Source of the DNA: Bostrychus sinensis
Lineage: Eukaryota > Chordata > Actinopteri > Gobiiformes > Eleotridae
Direction of reading: 5' to 3'
Length of the DNA stretch: 64,000 nucleotides
Assembly (NCBI GenBank): GCA_020698575.1
Contig: CM036256.1
Coordinates: 18,057,908-18,121,907 of the forward strand
The notes under the pieces are model-generated. The model made no database searches and was not told the origin of the DNA. It saw nothing but the letters and a program-made list of their open reading frames with translations. Within the stretch, counting starts at the first letter, position 1; each line of letters opens with the position of its first letter. Positions 48,194 to 59,805 of the stretch are shown here, piece after piece. A program made the position numbers and the translations under genes.

Positions 48194-49822
48194 TGTGGAT
48201 GTTGAGGTGTCAGGATAGGTTCACACATTACCACTACAATCAGATCTCTTATAGCACTTAAATGTGTGTTCTGACCTTTGACCAAGCACTTTAACTTTGG
48301 CAAGTCATCTGTCTGGTTCCAAGAAAAATATTTTGTGAAGACACAATTATTAAATGAACTGAAGCTTTGAAATTATGTGGTTACCCTTGTACACAGTTAA
48401 CATTTTATACTCAAATCTTATATAAATAATGTAACTGGTTAGACATATTTGTGACTCATTCGTTTTTTCACACATTGCGAAGGTGTGTAGCAAAAAGGTG
48501 GGGGCTTAAGGTTAGGTAGGTTAAATGGCAGGTAAGGTGTGGCAATAAACTGCTAGTGACAATTCACTTTTTTTTCAAACCAACTTAAATGCCAAAAGAG
48601 ATCAAAAATTAAATAAGCTAGGTGAAAAACACAGGCATTTCATTTAACAAATAGTTTTATTATCAAATATCACTTTGTAGTAACAAATAGTTTTACATCA
48701 CTGTTGGCACTTAAAAGTAAGGCAACACTATAGGTAAATAAAATGTAACTGCTTCAGTCCAGCAACTTTGCATGACACTGCAGCTGAGCAAAGAGCCAAT
48801 ATCAAAGCTACTGTGACAAATGAACCACTGCTGCTTCTGGTTATCACTGTTCAAGAAGAGAAACACATAACCTTACAATATTTAACATCTCTATAATTTA
48901 GTACATCTAATTCTTGTATCAGGTTTGTCCTTTAAAAATATATACTGTATATAGGCTTTAAGAACTTCACAACAGGAACAAGAATATATTGTGACAGAGA
49001 TTAGATTAACTAGCAGTACCTTTTAAAAGGGACCTTAATGTTGAGGAAATTGCTCTTTGTAAATACGTTTATATGTCTCATTTGTAAAGATCTCTGAGGC
49101 AACACTATAGAACAAAAGCTTATCTGTTAAAAAGCTTACTTATATGTCACTCTTTTGCTCAATATTAGGTGTTTGGGCAGTGTTTTCAAATTATATCCAT
49201 AATCATTCTTAGTACTACACACTTCAATAAATTCTTACAAAAACTCTTTTCTAAGATTGCTCTAAATTGTGTGTAAACAGGGGTCACCAGTTGATTGTTC
49301 GCATGGGTACTTTGCCAGAGTCTTACACCAGATGCCTTTGCTGGCACAAACCTCTCAATTTATCCAAACTTAAAAGTCTTGTTTTTGGCTCCCTGTGGGT
49401 ATTCAGCCTCCCGCACCAAAGGCAGGGGAACTAACCACTTCGGGGAGCCCATAGTGTGTAAATAACAATACACATTCCTTAAGCCACTTGAGTCCACTAG
49501 AGGGCACTCTGACCGTTCATGTCACCTTAAAGTGCTGTGCAAATGCAAGGTCAGTCTGGCTGGACACTCACCTGACTGACCATCTCTGAGCTTTGGAGGG
49601 AATGTGAATTGTGAAAAAGGTGGTAGTGATACCTGAACTGCTTTGCCCAAGAGATCATCAGTAAGTCTACACATAACTAATGTATTTTATGGTATGACCA
49701 CTTCAAAACATTCAATAATAAAGGAAATCTGCATCTGCATGCAAGCAAACACAGCATCAATACATCCAAATGCACTATTTGATAAGTTACTGTTTTGCCT
49801 TATTCCTCACTGGCCAGAGGCA
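48194..49822. other. Convergent mgst3 / mucin-like gene 3' interval
   Basis: Contains the mgst3 3' UTR up to about 48570, AT-rich sequence, a SINE-like fragment at 49286-49455 and the presumptive 3' UTR of the minus-strand mucin-like gene (stop at 49823). No other gene is seen. Confidence 0.65.
49286..49455 (-). repeat. tRNA-derived SINE fragment
   Basis: On the minus strand it reads GGCTCCCCGAAGTGGTTAGT, TCCCCTGCCTTTGGTGCGGG, then TGCCAGCAAAGGCATCTGG. This resembles a tRNA head with GTGGTTAG near the A box, followed by a conserved SINE body. The B box is mutated beyond recognition. Confidence 0.6.
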
Positions 49823-52749
49823 TCAGTAGGTGTATCTCGAAAGAGGTGTGTCCTCCATTAAATCATCCTGCAAATATAATATAAAACTCAGTCAGAAATG
49901 TTTATATACAGTTATAGGTTACAAATAGGATCCAACAGACAAACTACAGTAGTTTGTCTGTTGGATCGGACCACACGGGCCAGCCTTCCCTCCCCACCTG
50001 CATCACCTGTCACCGGTTCACCACTGTTACTTCCTTGGCCCACTTTTCATAGATACTGACCGCTGCAGACCGGAAACACCCCACAAGAGCTGCAGTTTTG
50101 GAGATGCTCTGATCCAGTCGTCTAACCATCAATTTGTTCTTTTCTTTGTTCAAACTCGCTCAAATCCTTACGCTTGGCGAGTTTTCCTGTTTCTAACACC
50201 ACATTTTCAAGGAAAATCATTTTACTTGCTCCCTAATATATTCCACCCACTAACAGGTGCCATGATAAAAAGATATGTGTTGTTTGCAAATGTCAGTGGT
50301 CATAATGTTATGCCTGATCACTGTATAGACATATTTTTTCTCACCATGGGGAGATCCTGCAGCCGGTGAAACTCTGGGTTGCTGTTTTGATGACGGAACT
50401 TGAGAAAGAGGACGACAAAGACAACCGCAGTGGTAACGATGAACACAGACAGAAGGCCAGCAAGCAGGGGGTCCAGAGAGTTGGGGCGGTGGCCACTCCC
50501 CTTTAAGTCTGCATGAATCAGTACATAAGCTTTCAAACACATTATAATATTAACAATGAAACTATTTTACTCATATTTATCATTACCTTCATCTCCAACA
50601 TTGAGCTGCGATGGGATCTCCTGGTGTGTTGGCCCAGCAGCCCGTCCTGGAGCGATGCCTGTTGTTGGCGCAAAGACTGTGCTCTTAGGTACCAGCAGCG
50701 GCTCAGTGGACGCCTGGACAGAGGGGGTCCCGCCCAGGGAGGTGCTGGCAGGCTGAGATGAAAAGGTGTGTTCAGGGCTTTCAGTGGTTGATGTGCTCAG
50801 TGGAGTGGGAGTGACTGAAGGGCCCTCTGAAGCTAAACAAAGCAATGATGTAAAGACAATGCTGTTTTAACTTAAAACACTGGCAGAGTGTACGCAGTAA
50901 ACAGAAATTAAGGTTGGACACATTTTGACGTGTCGATAACAAACAAAAAAAACAAAACTTTTGAGATACTCTCTGTGCCTTTGAAAAGCCAACTGAAAAG
51001 AATTTCCATCCACCTCTTAGCAGTTTGGCAATGTTATACAATAGCTCTAGGTAAAATGCACAATGACCGTTATCTCGACCTAATCACTAAAAAGCATAAA
51101 AAGCCGTTCTGATAATTTCTCTGGGATATAACATCACAGAACAGAAATTTCAAATGCATTTTGTAGCCCAAGCCTTAAGTACATAGCAGTTTTATTGGCA
51201 CTGCATTTTGGTTTTCTCAAAACACTCATATTCAATTTCATGCTGCCCCCAGTCTATCCTATAGCATAGAAGAACCACTTATCAGTGAGATTTGGGCTTA
51301 AACTCAGTACCAATTCATGTGTTATACAATATGTAAAATGCATACAAACATATGCAGTGACAATGATTTATACCTAATTATTGATGGCTTATGCTTAATA
51401 CCTGTTATAGAATATGATGTGACCATGTGCCTATATTACTGATGGACTGACAGACTGGTCATGCTTTTTCATTTTGACTTTTGTTGTATGTCCTTTTGTC
51501 TATTGTTTAAACAACCAGAAACAAACTGTGACTAAAAGTAATCATTTCATCATTTACCTGTAGCTGTCGCTTATTTAAACCTTAAAGGAAAATCTGTCAC
51601 AGCAATGGGCTTTGTCAAAAACCTTAACAGCCCTTTATTAATTTCTAGTGCTTTTGGTATTATCTTGTTTTTCAATTACAATTTTTTTTTAATTTTTTTG
51701 AAAACACATTGGAAACCAATTGCTATTTGAACTAATTAATTCATTAATTGATTAATTTAGGCAGTGTGGCTGATCATCACAGCACTTTGTGCTAAACTAG
51801 GAATAGGAAAGGGAAAAAAAGGAATTAGTGGGCTGCAAATGTGTAATTGCATTATGTCATGTTGTTTATTTGTTCTCAAAAAGGCAACTTAAATTAGCTC
51901 AGAGGCTTATTTTTATCTGCTCTATGTTCGGGAATCTCTCGAATAAGGTTACGACACACATTCTCCATCTGGACCATCTCAGTCTTGTCATGAGGGCTGT
52001 CCTAGTATTATGGCAAAGTCCCAATAGGCATAGTGTTTGCTTACTGTCTTCAGTGTGTCTCTTACAAATGATGATATTAATGCTGTGAACTGGAAACTAG
52101 GTATGAAAAAAATGACAATTTTTTTGTATGCTGTTTACCTGTAGTTGATGCACTGAGTTCATCAGACTGTGTAGTAAAGACAGGTGCTATGGTTGTCGAA
52201 GTTAACACTGTGTCTGTAGCAGGTTCTTCTGTGTTGGTAAATGCTGTGACCTCAGCTGTAGTTTCTGTTCTATCAGTGGGATTATTGGTCGGCTGTTCAC
52301 CATCACTGCCCAGAGATCCAGATGCTGAAGTGAAGATGAGCGGCAAAACACTCGTCTGCGCTGTAGAAAAAAAGATATCACATTTGTCAACATTTAACAT
52401 ACATTTGTAATTAATATCTAGCAAAACATGGAATCAACAGAAGGTGACATTTCAAACGGATAAATAAAATGATGGCATAAATATAGAAAGACAAGCATTG
52501 CAATTAGGTAAAAAAGCAAATAGATGAGATATTTAAATAGGCAGTCTGAGCAAACCTTAAAAGATTGGCTGTTGCAGTTGAACGAATCATGTAGGAAAGT
52601 CAATACAAGTCCAACTAAATATCAGCGCAGTGCCAGGTCCGTCCACATCAAACAAAATAAGATACAAGCTGCCACTTACCCCGTATCTGCGACGCGCTGA
52701 CGAGGACCACCACCAGGTACAACCACACCGACTGTACGGCCACTTTCAT
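49823..52749 (-). CDS. Unidentified mucin-like type I membrane protein
   Basis: Five coding exons, 52749-52680, 52360-52139, 50832-50587, 50508-50345 and 49867-49823, join in frame to 248 residues. ATG 52749 starts a clear signal peptide (MKVAVQSVWLYLVVVLVSAS). Exons 2 and 3 encode a Ser/Thr/Pro-rich, cysteine-free ectodomain (for example EPATDTVLTSTTIAP, SVTPTPLSTSTTESPEHTF), typical of an O-glycosylated stalk. Exon 4 gives the membrane helix LAGLLSVFIVTTAVVFVVLF and a tail beginning KFRHQNSNPEFHRLQDLPM. Exon 5 ends it with DDLMEDTPLSRYTY. Junctions are phase 1, 1, 1 then 0, so exons 2 and 3 are symmetric and skippable. I recognise no orthologous family and assign no function. It is divergent from ipo13, with 727 bp between starts. 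Confidence 0.75.
49929..49967. repeat. Perfect 19-bp inverted repeat with 1-nt spacer
   Basis: The arm 49929-49947 is the exact reverse complement of 49949-49967 with a single A between. The right arm runs on into the fossil Tc1-like element. On either strand it could form a long hairpin. Confidence 0.95.
49949..50325 (-). mobile_element. Fossil Tc1-like transposon, transposase N-terminus
   Basis: On the minus strand it starts after TA with a TIR-like ACAGTGATCAGGCATAACAT. It then reads KDLSEFE, a frameshift, and SISKTAALVGCFRSAAVSIY followed by KW: the helix-turn-helix of a Tc1-type transposase distinct from the one at 37562-37797. Frameshifts and stops inactivate it. It occupies the last intron of the mucin-like gene. 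Confidence 0.8.
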
Positions 52750-53476
52750 CTCATTCGCAGCCTTCTTCCAGACGATAACAACAGATCTTCCTCTATCTGA
52801 CGGTAAAAGCTCTGGCCCTTTTCTCTCTGAGGTAGTTTCCGTTACGTGATTTGACATGGCACATCATCACGGCTAAAAATATCCGGAGGGAGTCGGGCAG
52901 AAGAGGAGCAGGGGTGGGGCTGCGTGGCACGCCGCGCGCAGACAGAAGAGGGCTCGACATGTGCTTATTTTGTGTGAAATGTTACCAGCGAGAAGTCATT
53001 TTACATCTTCAACCACTGCGTTTTTGATTTTGTCTCGAGAGCTTTCAAGCAAATGCATCAGTTTGTGGAAGATGTTGCGCCCGCCCTTGTGAAGACCTGC
53101 AACCAATCAAACACCAGTGCGTCAAAACGCAGCTGGCTACGTCAAGAGCGCCTGTTGTGGATTGTGCTAATATTAAACAGAAGTTGACTTTCTTTGTTTA
53201 TATTTTTTTAATGGTGAAATGCGATGATATACGTTTAAATCAGACGTAAATTTGCGTGTGACTTGTGGTAGAAACGTGAGCGCTTAAGGTCAGTGTGTCG
53301 TCACGTCTCCGTGCACATGTGCTCTGTGTGGACAGCTGACCCGCTTCGTCCTTGTCACTTCTTTGACACTCCCTTAAGACCGTGGACAGTCGTGTTTAAT
53401 TAATAACTTTCTCTGCCATCAAACTGTGAAACTTGTCTAAGAGCAGCACAAAAGACAGGCATTTGCAGTTTACATT
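52750..53476. promoter_or_regulatory. Divergent promoter interval, mucin-like gene / ipo13
   Basis: 727 bp between the two start codons, less AT-rich than the surroundings, with several GCGC and CGCCC patches around 52900-53100. No TATA box is evident on either side. A shared bidirectional promoter is plausible but unproven. Confidence 0.5.
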
Positions 53477-56400
53477 ATGGAGCCATCAGCCAATCCAGGA
53501 GACAGCCCTGCGGACCTGGACTGGACAGTGGACAATGTGGAGTCGGTGAGTCAGTTAGCCTGCACTTTACTAAACCCATCAGTGTGGTTTTAGTCTTAAT
53601 AACTTAGCATGTTGTCCATTTTAACATTATTCAACGGAGTAGGAGTAGACCACTTATTCCAACATTTCAGGTTGTTTCTTAGTTTGTGTCTATGCTGAAA
53701 AAAGTGTCTCGCACAGATTGGTTTAAAGTTACACACCATGTATCATTTCTTGGTTGTAGTTACGCTTTCATCCACCCACACATTACACATACTTGTACAC
53801 ACATCAACATAAAGTGATCCAGCAAGCACAGCACAACAAAGCCTGAAGCTCACCAGCTCCACCAGTGATTTGGTGAGTGAGGCCAGTTTTTCTCGGACCT
53901 TTGGTAACATGATGCCACCTATAAGCATATGCTGTTCTAATAATAGCCATCATGCTGCACTTTGGATTAGCTCCTATGACAACAGTTTTTTTTTTCAAGA
54001 TAATGTCATTCAACATAGGCTACTGTAGATGATTATTGAAGTTGTGGTGACTGAAGTAGAAGAACGTATAATTGTTGTGGATGACTGACCTTTTTGTTTA
54101 AACAGTTTCCATCATGAATTATATTTATGTCACACATTTTCTTTAAGCACATGATTTTAAACTTATGACAAAGGTTTGCTCAAGTATTTCATTTCTCTTT
54201 CATCAGGCCCTGTACCAGCTGTACTTCGATCCTGACATGGAGCGTAAAAATATGGCCCAAAAGTGGCTGACCCAGGCTCAGGCCTCTGCACAAGCATGGC
54301 AGTTCTGCTGGGCCCTGCTTGCTCCCAACAAGGTAATACTTCAAAAGAATATATGGTACATATGGTGCACATGTTGCATACTTCTCTATCATGCAGCTCT
54401 ATTTATTATACTGTCAGCAATCTAAATTTCCATATTTCCTTCATTCACACTGTGCTCTCTCTTTGCAGATGGCAGAAGTCCAGTTTTTTGGTGCCAGCAC
54501 ACTCCACACCAAGATTTCCCGTCACTGGGGCGACCTTCCCGCAGAGCAGCACGAGAACCTCCGAACGCAGCTCATATCCCACATCCTCCACTTCTCCTCT
54601 GGTCCTAAAATGGTCCTGACAAGACTATGTGTTGCTCTAGCTTCTTTAGCTCTAAACCTGATTCCTCAATCTTGGCCTCAACCAGTGGCGGACATGGTGA
54701 GGGCATTTGAACCTCAAAAAACAGACCTTAAAGGTGGTTCAGAAGTCAGTCTGGATCCCCAAGCACACTGTCTTGCATTGTTAGAGATCTTTACGGTTCT
54801 TCCAGAGGAGTTCCAGAGCAGCAGATTGACTCAGGCTCGCCGTGCCGAGCTGAGAGAGGCCCTAACTGGAGAGTGGTCAGGTGTGTGTCCCATGCTGAGA
54901 CAGTTGCTTCAGAGCCAGGACTCTTCGAACCAAGTGAAGGAGAAGGTGCTGCGTTGTCTATCCAGCTGGGTGGGTCTGAATGTGCCTCTAGGAGATAGTT
55001 GTGAGCTGGTCCAAGACTGTTTTGGTGAATTGTCCAACTCAGAGATTTTTGACACGGCTGTGGAGACGATTGTAACTGCCATTTCACAACCAGACTGCCA
55101 GAGGTACAGATTTCTTCACCTTTTGTCCCTAAATACAAGCTTTTAGTGCCCCGTGATTTGCATAGTAATTTGCCAGGTGACATTCTCCATTCATTAGGGC
55201 TTGGGACTGGCACAAGCAGTACAGTGGCTGTTGACCCCTTGTGGCTGGATTATAATGGAGGATAGAAATGTTTTGATTTTAAAGGGAAATTTTAATCATT
55301 TTAAACATGCTGCTCCCTTACGGGTCACTACAGCAAACCAATCACACAGTGATCTGGCAGGTTTTTACACCAGGACAGGAACGGTATCTTCCTGTCACAA
55401 CCAGCCACATACTGTGACTAGAGTAGGCAATGTGGGTGAATTGCCTTGCCCACAGACACAACAACAGTATGCACTGTGTAGCAGGAATCGAACCGACGTC
55501 ATTGCAAACATTTTTAGTTTTACATAATACTGTAATCTGTTGTATAATGATGCTTCTTAATTTATCAAAACACAGTAGAAGCACACATGTCCATCTTTCT
55601 GTATGTCCAGATACATCAATGCTCTGTTGAACTTGCTGCCTCTGGTCCTGGGTCTTCATGACCAGCTGAAGAAGGCTGCTCAGGACGGGGACATTGAGAC
55701 CTCACATGGGATCTGTCGCATTGCTGTGGCCATGGGGGAGACACACTCCAGGTAGACTAGTACACACACTGTTAGTAGTACATGTTTTTATACATAGCCT
55801 GAGATCATTGTGTTTGTTTATGGCAGGGTTTTGTTGGAACAGATCGACCACTGGCAAGAATATCTGTCCTTAGTCAACATGATCCTGTTCTGTACTGGGA
55901 TGCCTGGGCACTACCCCGTCAGTGAGACCACCAGCTCCCTAACACTCACCTTCTGGTACACTCTGCAGGTAGTAACCATTAATTTCAGATAAAAGATTAT
56001 CATCCTAGTGTTAACTTTTTTCTGTCTGATGTTTAGGATGACATTTTGTCATTTGAAGAAGGCAAACAAGCAGCATATCTGCAGGTGTATCGGCCGGTTT
56101 ACTTCCAGCTGGTGGATGTGCTGCTGCATAAGTCTCAATATCCTTCCCAGGAGGAATATGCCTCTTGGTCAGCTGATGACAAAGAGCAGTTCAGAATTTA
56201 CAGGTCAGTAAAGGCATTTTAGTGAGGTAATTTTTTTAAGCAACCAGTATATCGTAAACTAAAAGCTGGTTATTAACATTATTAACATTTCAGGGTGGAT
56301 ATCTCTGACACTCTGATGTATGTATATGAAATGTTGGGTGCTGAACTACTCAGTAACCTCTATGATAGACTTGGCAGGCATCTGGTGGATCCTCAGCAAT

Positions 56401-59203
56401 CAGCTGTATGGCAGGTAATGGCATTGTTATTACCACATTTTGTCATGTCTTTTTACAATTTTACATTTCTGCTATCTACCTATTACTCTTCTTAAGTCAT
56501 AACTACAGTACATCTCTAGTATTTATTAACCTAACATGACCTCTCTATCTAACCCTTGCTTTAGGACACTGAGGCATTGTTATTTGGCTTTCAGTCCATT
56601 GCTGAGACCATAGATGTCAACTATTCTGATGTTATTCCTGGTTTAATTGGTCTAATTCCCAGAATTAACATTAATAATGTAATGCTGGCCGACACAGTTA
56701 TGTACACTATAGGTATGTATACATGCGCCATTGACACTGCTGTGTTATTTGTAGTGTAAAAAAAGAAAAAAAATGCTGTTTTCCTCAGGGTCTCTAGCGG
56801 AGTGGCTAGCAGACCACCCGGTGATGCTGAGTGGGGTGTTACCCATGGTGCTTCAGGGTTTGGTGAAGCCAGAGCTAAGTGTGTCCAGTGTGTCCACTCT
56901 GAAGAGAATTTGCAGGGAGTGCAAACAGGACCTGGCCCCCTATGCTCGGGACGTCTTGACTGTGTCACAGGTCAAAAACACACTGACTGTATATGCACAC
57001 ATTTTCAGTGAATGGTATTTTTACATTTGCCTCTTGTGTTTTCTGTAGGATGTACTGCTAAAGGATATCCATAAGGTGAGTAAAAAGACTGGACACTAAC
57101 ATAACTTACTTTATATAATGTCTAAACTTTTCATTTGTTGTTGTGTACTGTGTACATTTGTGTTCAGAGCAGCCAGTGCATGTGGCTGATGCAGGCTCTG
57201 GGTTTCCTCCTGTCTGGTCTGCCTATAGAGGAGATCCTGGTCCAGCTTCATTCACTCATCACTCCTCACATCCAGCAACTCGACACACTGGCACAGCAGG
57301 AGGTTCAGTATCCACTGAAGCAGTATGGATTACATTGCTATTTCATGCGTTAACTCTATCATTGTCTTTTTTAGCCCAATGCTAAAATTAAAGAGCCAAT
57401 TATTCACATCCTGGGAATGCTCTCCAACCTTTTTACCACTTTGGATGTTAACCAACAAACTGATGGTTTGGAGGAAGTCGCCAGCCCTGGATTATCATTA
57501 TTACAAACCACACACAACCCAGTGAGTAATAAATCAGTCAGTATTCTAAAAAATAACTTGCAACATTTACTTATACAGTGTTTGATTTTCGGATTTTCAT
57601 AGGTAGTGGTTGTGCTTCAGCAAGTGTTTGAATTGATCCAGACTATCTTGAGCAAGTGGCTAGATGATTCAGATATTGTAGAGGTGGAGTTCTTTAATGC
57701 CTATGTTACAAAAATATGCGTGTGTCTGTGCATGTATGACTGGTCTGGTCTCCTCTCCAGGCAGTGTGTGGGGTGTTCGATAAGTCAGTCCGGACCCTCC
57801 TACACGATTTTGGACCAATGGTGGCTCAGCTGAGTGAAATGCTTGGGCAGATCTACAGTGCCTTCCCACAAGCCTCTGCTCTAGACCTTGCTCGTCAGGT
57901 ACACCTCCACAGATCAAAATAATTTTACCTTTATTGTATTTTTTTTTTTTAAACAACCATTATGTAACATTTTCTGACTATTCAGATGGTCCATATCTTT
58001 GCTGGAGAGGAACATTACATCTCCCATGTAAAGTACCTTGTTGAAGTTTTATCCTCTGCCACACTGACATTGTTTCAAAAAGGTATGTGTGAAAAAATAA
58101 ATACATGTTTACAGTATTTTGTCTTAATTTCTCACCATGCATATGTTACTTTCTTCAGGACCAAGGGATCACCCTGATATTGCAGAATCGTTCATGTATC
58201 TCCATGCACAAGTTTGTTCAACACATTTAAAGGTTTTGTCCAAGTCTTAATCAGATCTAAATTTGTTTTGTTTTTGTAACATCTAGGTACTCAAAAGGAA
58301 GCCTGATATGTATTTGTCTGAACAGATGGATATCAAAGCTCTTTTTTACTGTGGTAAAAACAACTCATATGAATTTCATTATAAGAGTCTATTAAAAAAT
58401 CTGTTTAAAAATGGTCTAAAACCAAAAAGTAACTTCTACACCTGTCTTATTTTTTAGGCATTATGTCACTTAAATTTCCAGAAACACCCACCGTTAAAGC
58501 TGCCAGCCAGTTCTTTGTAAGTGGGAAAGAGCATTAAGACTTCTGTATATAGTTCCTAATTTCATGCATTAAACCAAGTATCTATACTATCTTTGGCAGA
58601 CCGAACTGTTAAACCGCTATAAGGACATGCCACCATTTCATGAGGTGTTGCAAATGGATGGAAAGCTTCTTACAGAGACGATCCTGCAGGTATGCCATCA
58701 TTACAAATACAACTTTTTCTTTTCTCTTGGCTTTTCCCTTCTGGGGTCGCCACAGCAAATTATCACCCACTTAGCATATCGGGAGGTTTTATAGACAATC
58801 ATTTCTGCAGAGAGTAGTGTAACAGTTTCATTTGTGTGGCAGGCAGTTGGAGGAGGTTCCCCTCGCAGCCTTATTGAACACTTTGCTGAGGTCCTACTAA
58901 GTCTCAACAGACACTGTCCCGGACTGCTGTCCCAGTGGCTCAAAGAGACACTTCAGACCCCAGGGTTCCCCTCGACCCATGTCTCCACAGAGCAGAAACA
59001 CACCTTTACTCAGCAGCTTTTAAGGTAACACCAGTAATCATAAATTTGATGGCTTTTTACACACAAATTCAATAATGCAAATCAAATGTGTTTTTTTTTT
59101 TTTTTCCAGGGAGCAAACCAACAAACGGCATGTTAAAGAGATTGTAAAGGAGTTCTCTCTTCTCTGTAGAGGCTTGCAGGGCTCTGGACACTCTGAGTTT
59201 TAG
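53477..59203 (+). CDS. ipo13: Importin-13 (karyopherin-beta transport receptor)
   Basis: Bidirectional nuclear transport receptor built of HEAT repeats; human IPO13 imports UBC9 and MAGO-Y14 and exports eIF1A, driven by RanGTP. Twenty-one coding exons: 53477-53545, 54207-54332, 54469-55103, 55611-55751, 55827-55968, 56037-56203, 56294-56414, 56565-56712, 56789-56970, 57049-57075, 57168-57302, 57375-57521, 57603-57683, 57761-57898, 57986-58082, 58159-58211, 58287-58353, 58458-58516, 58600-58689, 58843-59024 and 59110-59203. They encode 966 residues (human 963). The importin N-terminal region includes AQKWLTQAQ and FFGASTLHTKISRHW. Near-invariant blocks are ETTSSLTLTFWYTLQDDILS, RVDISDTLMYVYEMLGAELL, GFQSIAETIDVNYSDV and SSQCMWLMQALGFLLS. 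Exon 10 is a 27-nt microexon. The exon 11 donor (GTTCAG) is weak. A polyA signal lies at 59310-59315. Confidence 0.97.
55185..55510 (-). repeat. SINE-like fragments with perfect B box in ipo13 intron 3
   Basis: On the minus strand 55494-55484 reads GGTTCGATTCC, an exact RNA polymerase III B box, followed by CTGCTACACAGTGCATACTG and TGTTGTGTCTGTGGGCAAGG, a typical tRNA-SINE body. The left part (55185-55260) carries the GGGCTTGGGACTGGCACAAG phrase shared with several other copies. The A box is not preserved. Confidence 0.65.
58722..58812. repeat. SINE-body fragment in ipo13 intron 19
   Basis: CCCTTCTGGGGTCGCCACAG and CAAATTATCACCCAC resemble the body region of the same SINE group (compare CACTACAGCAAACCAATCAC near 55328-55347). 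Short and diverged. Confidence 0.45.
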
Positions 59204-59805
59204 ACTTGTAAATGCATCTTTAAAACAAAACATTGACTCAAAAATATGTGTTCAAGAATGATCTTTGTTGATTAAAATTAGACTTTTAAAATTAAATTGG
59301 TAAAACAAAAATAAAAAAGGTTTATTTGCAGCTGCCTTGGCAACTGTTGACATATTTATTATTTATTGTTTGTCCTGGCTGTATACTGTTGTAAGTTAGA
59401 TCATTTTCAGAGGTTTTGAAAATATAGAAATACACACAAGCCCCGAGGTCTCTTTTCTTTGATCAAAATGAGAAACTGTTTGAAGGTGACATTATTTTAG
59501 ACTGTATAGCTTACATCTGTGGTACATATACTTCTGTTATCATAAAACATTTATATTCACTTCCACAATGGAAAAGTAAACAAGACCAACTTTGTTCAAG
59601 TCCTTACTGCCTTCTGTTTTACAGACTTACTGTGACTTACTGTGAGCCTGGCATTTACTGGTGGAGGTTGAGACTGCATCCTTGCTAACAAAATGGTTTA
59701 AAAACTAGGGTCAGTGCAGTAATGACAGACATATAGATGAGTGTCATGTGTTCATCTGGATTATAGCTCTTTAGACTCCTCCCACTGACTAATGCAGGCC
59801 ACCCA
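59204..59805. other. Convergent ipo13 / fzr1-like 3' UTR interval
   Basis: Holds both 3' UTRs. The ipo13 AATAAA is at 59310-59315. Minus-strand AATAAA signals for the fzr1-like gene read as TTTATT at 59355-59360 and 59362-59367, so the two 3' UTRs end within about 50 bp of each other. No other gene. Confidence 0.7.
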
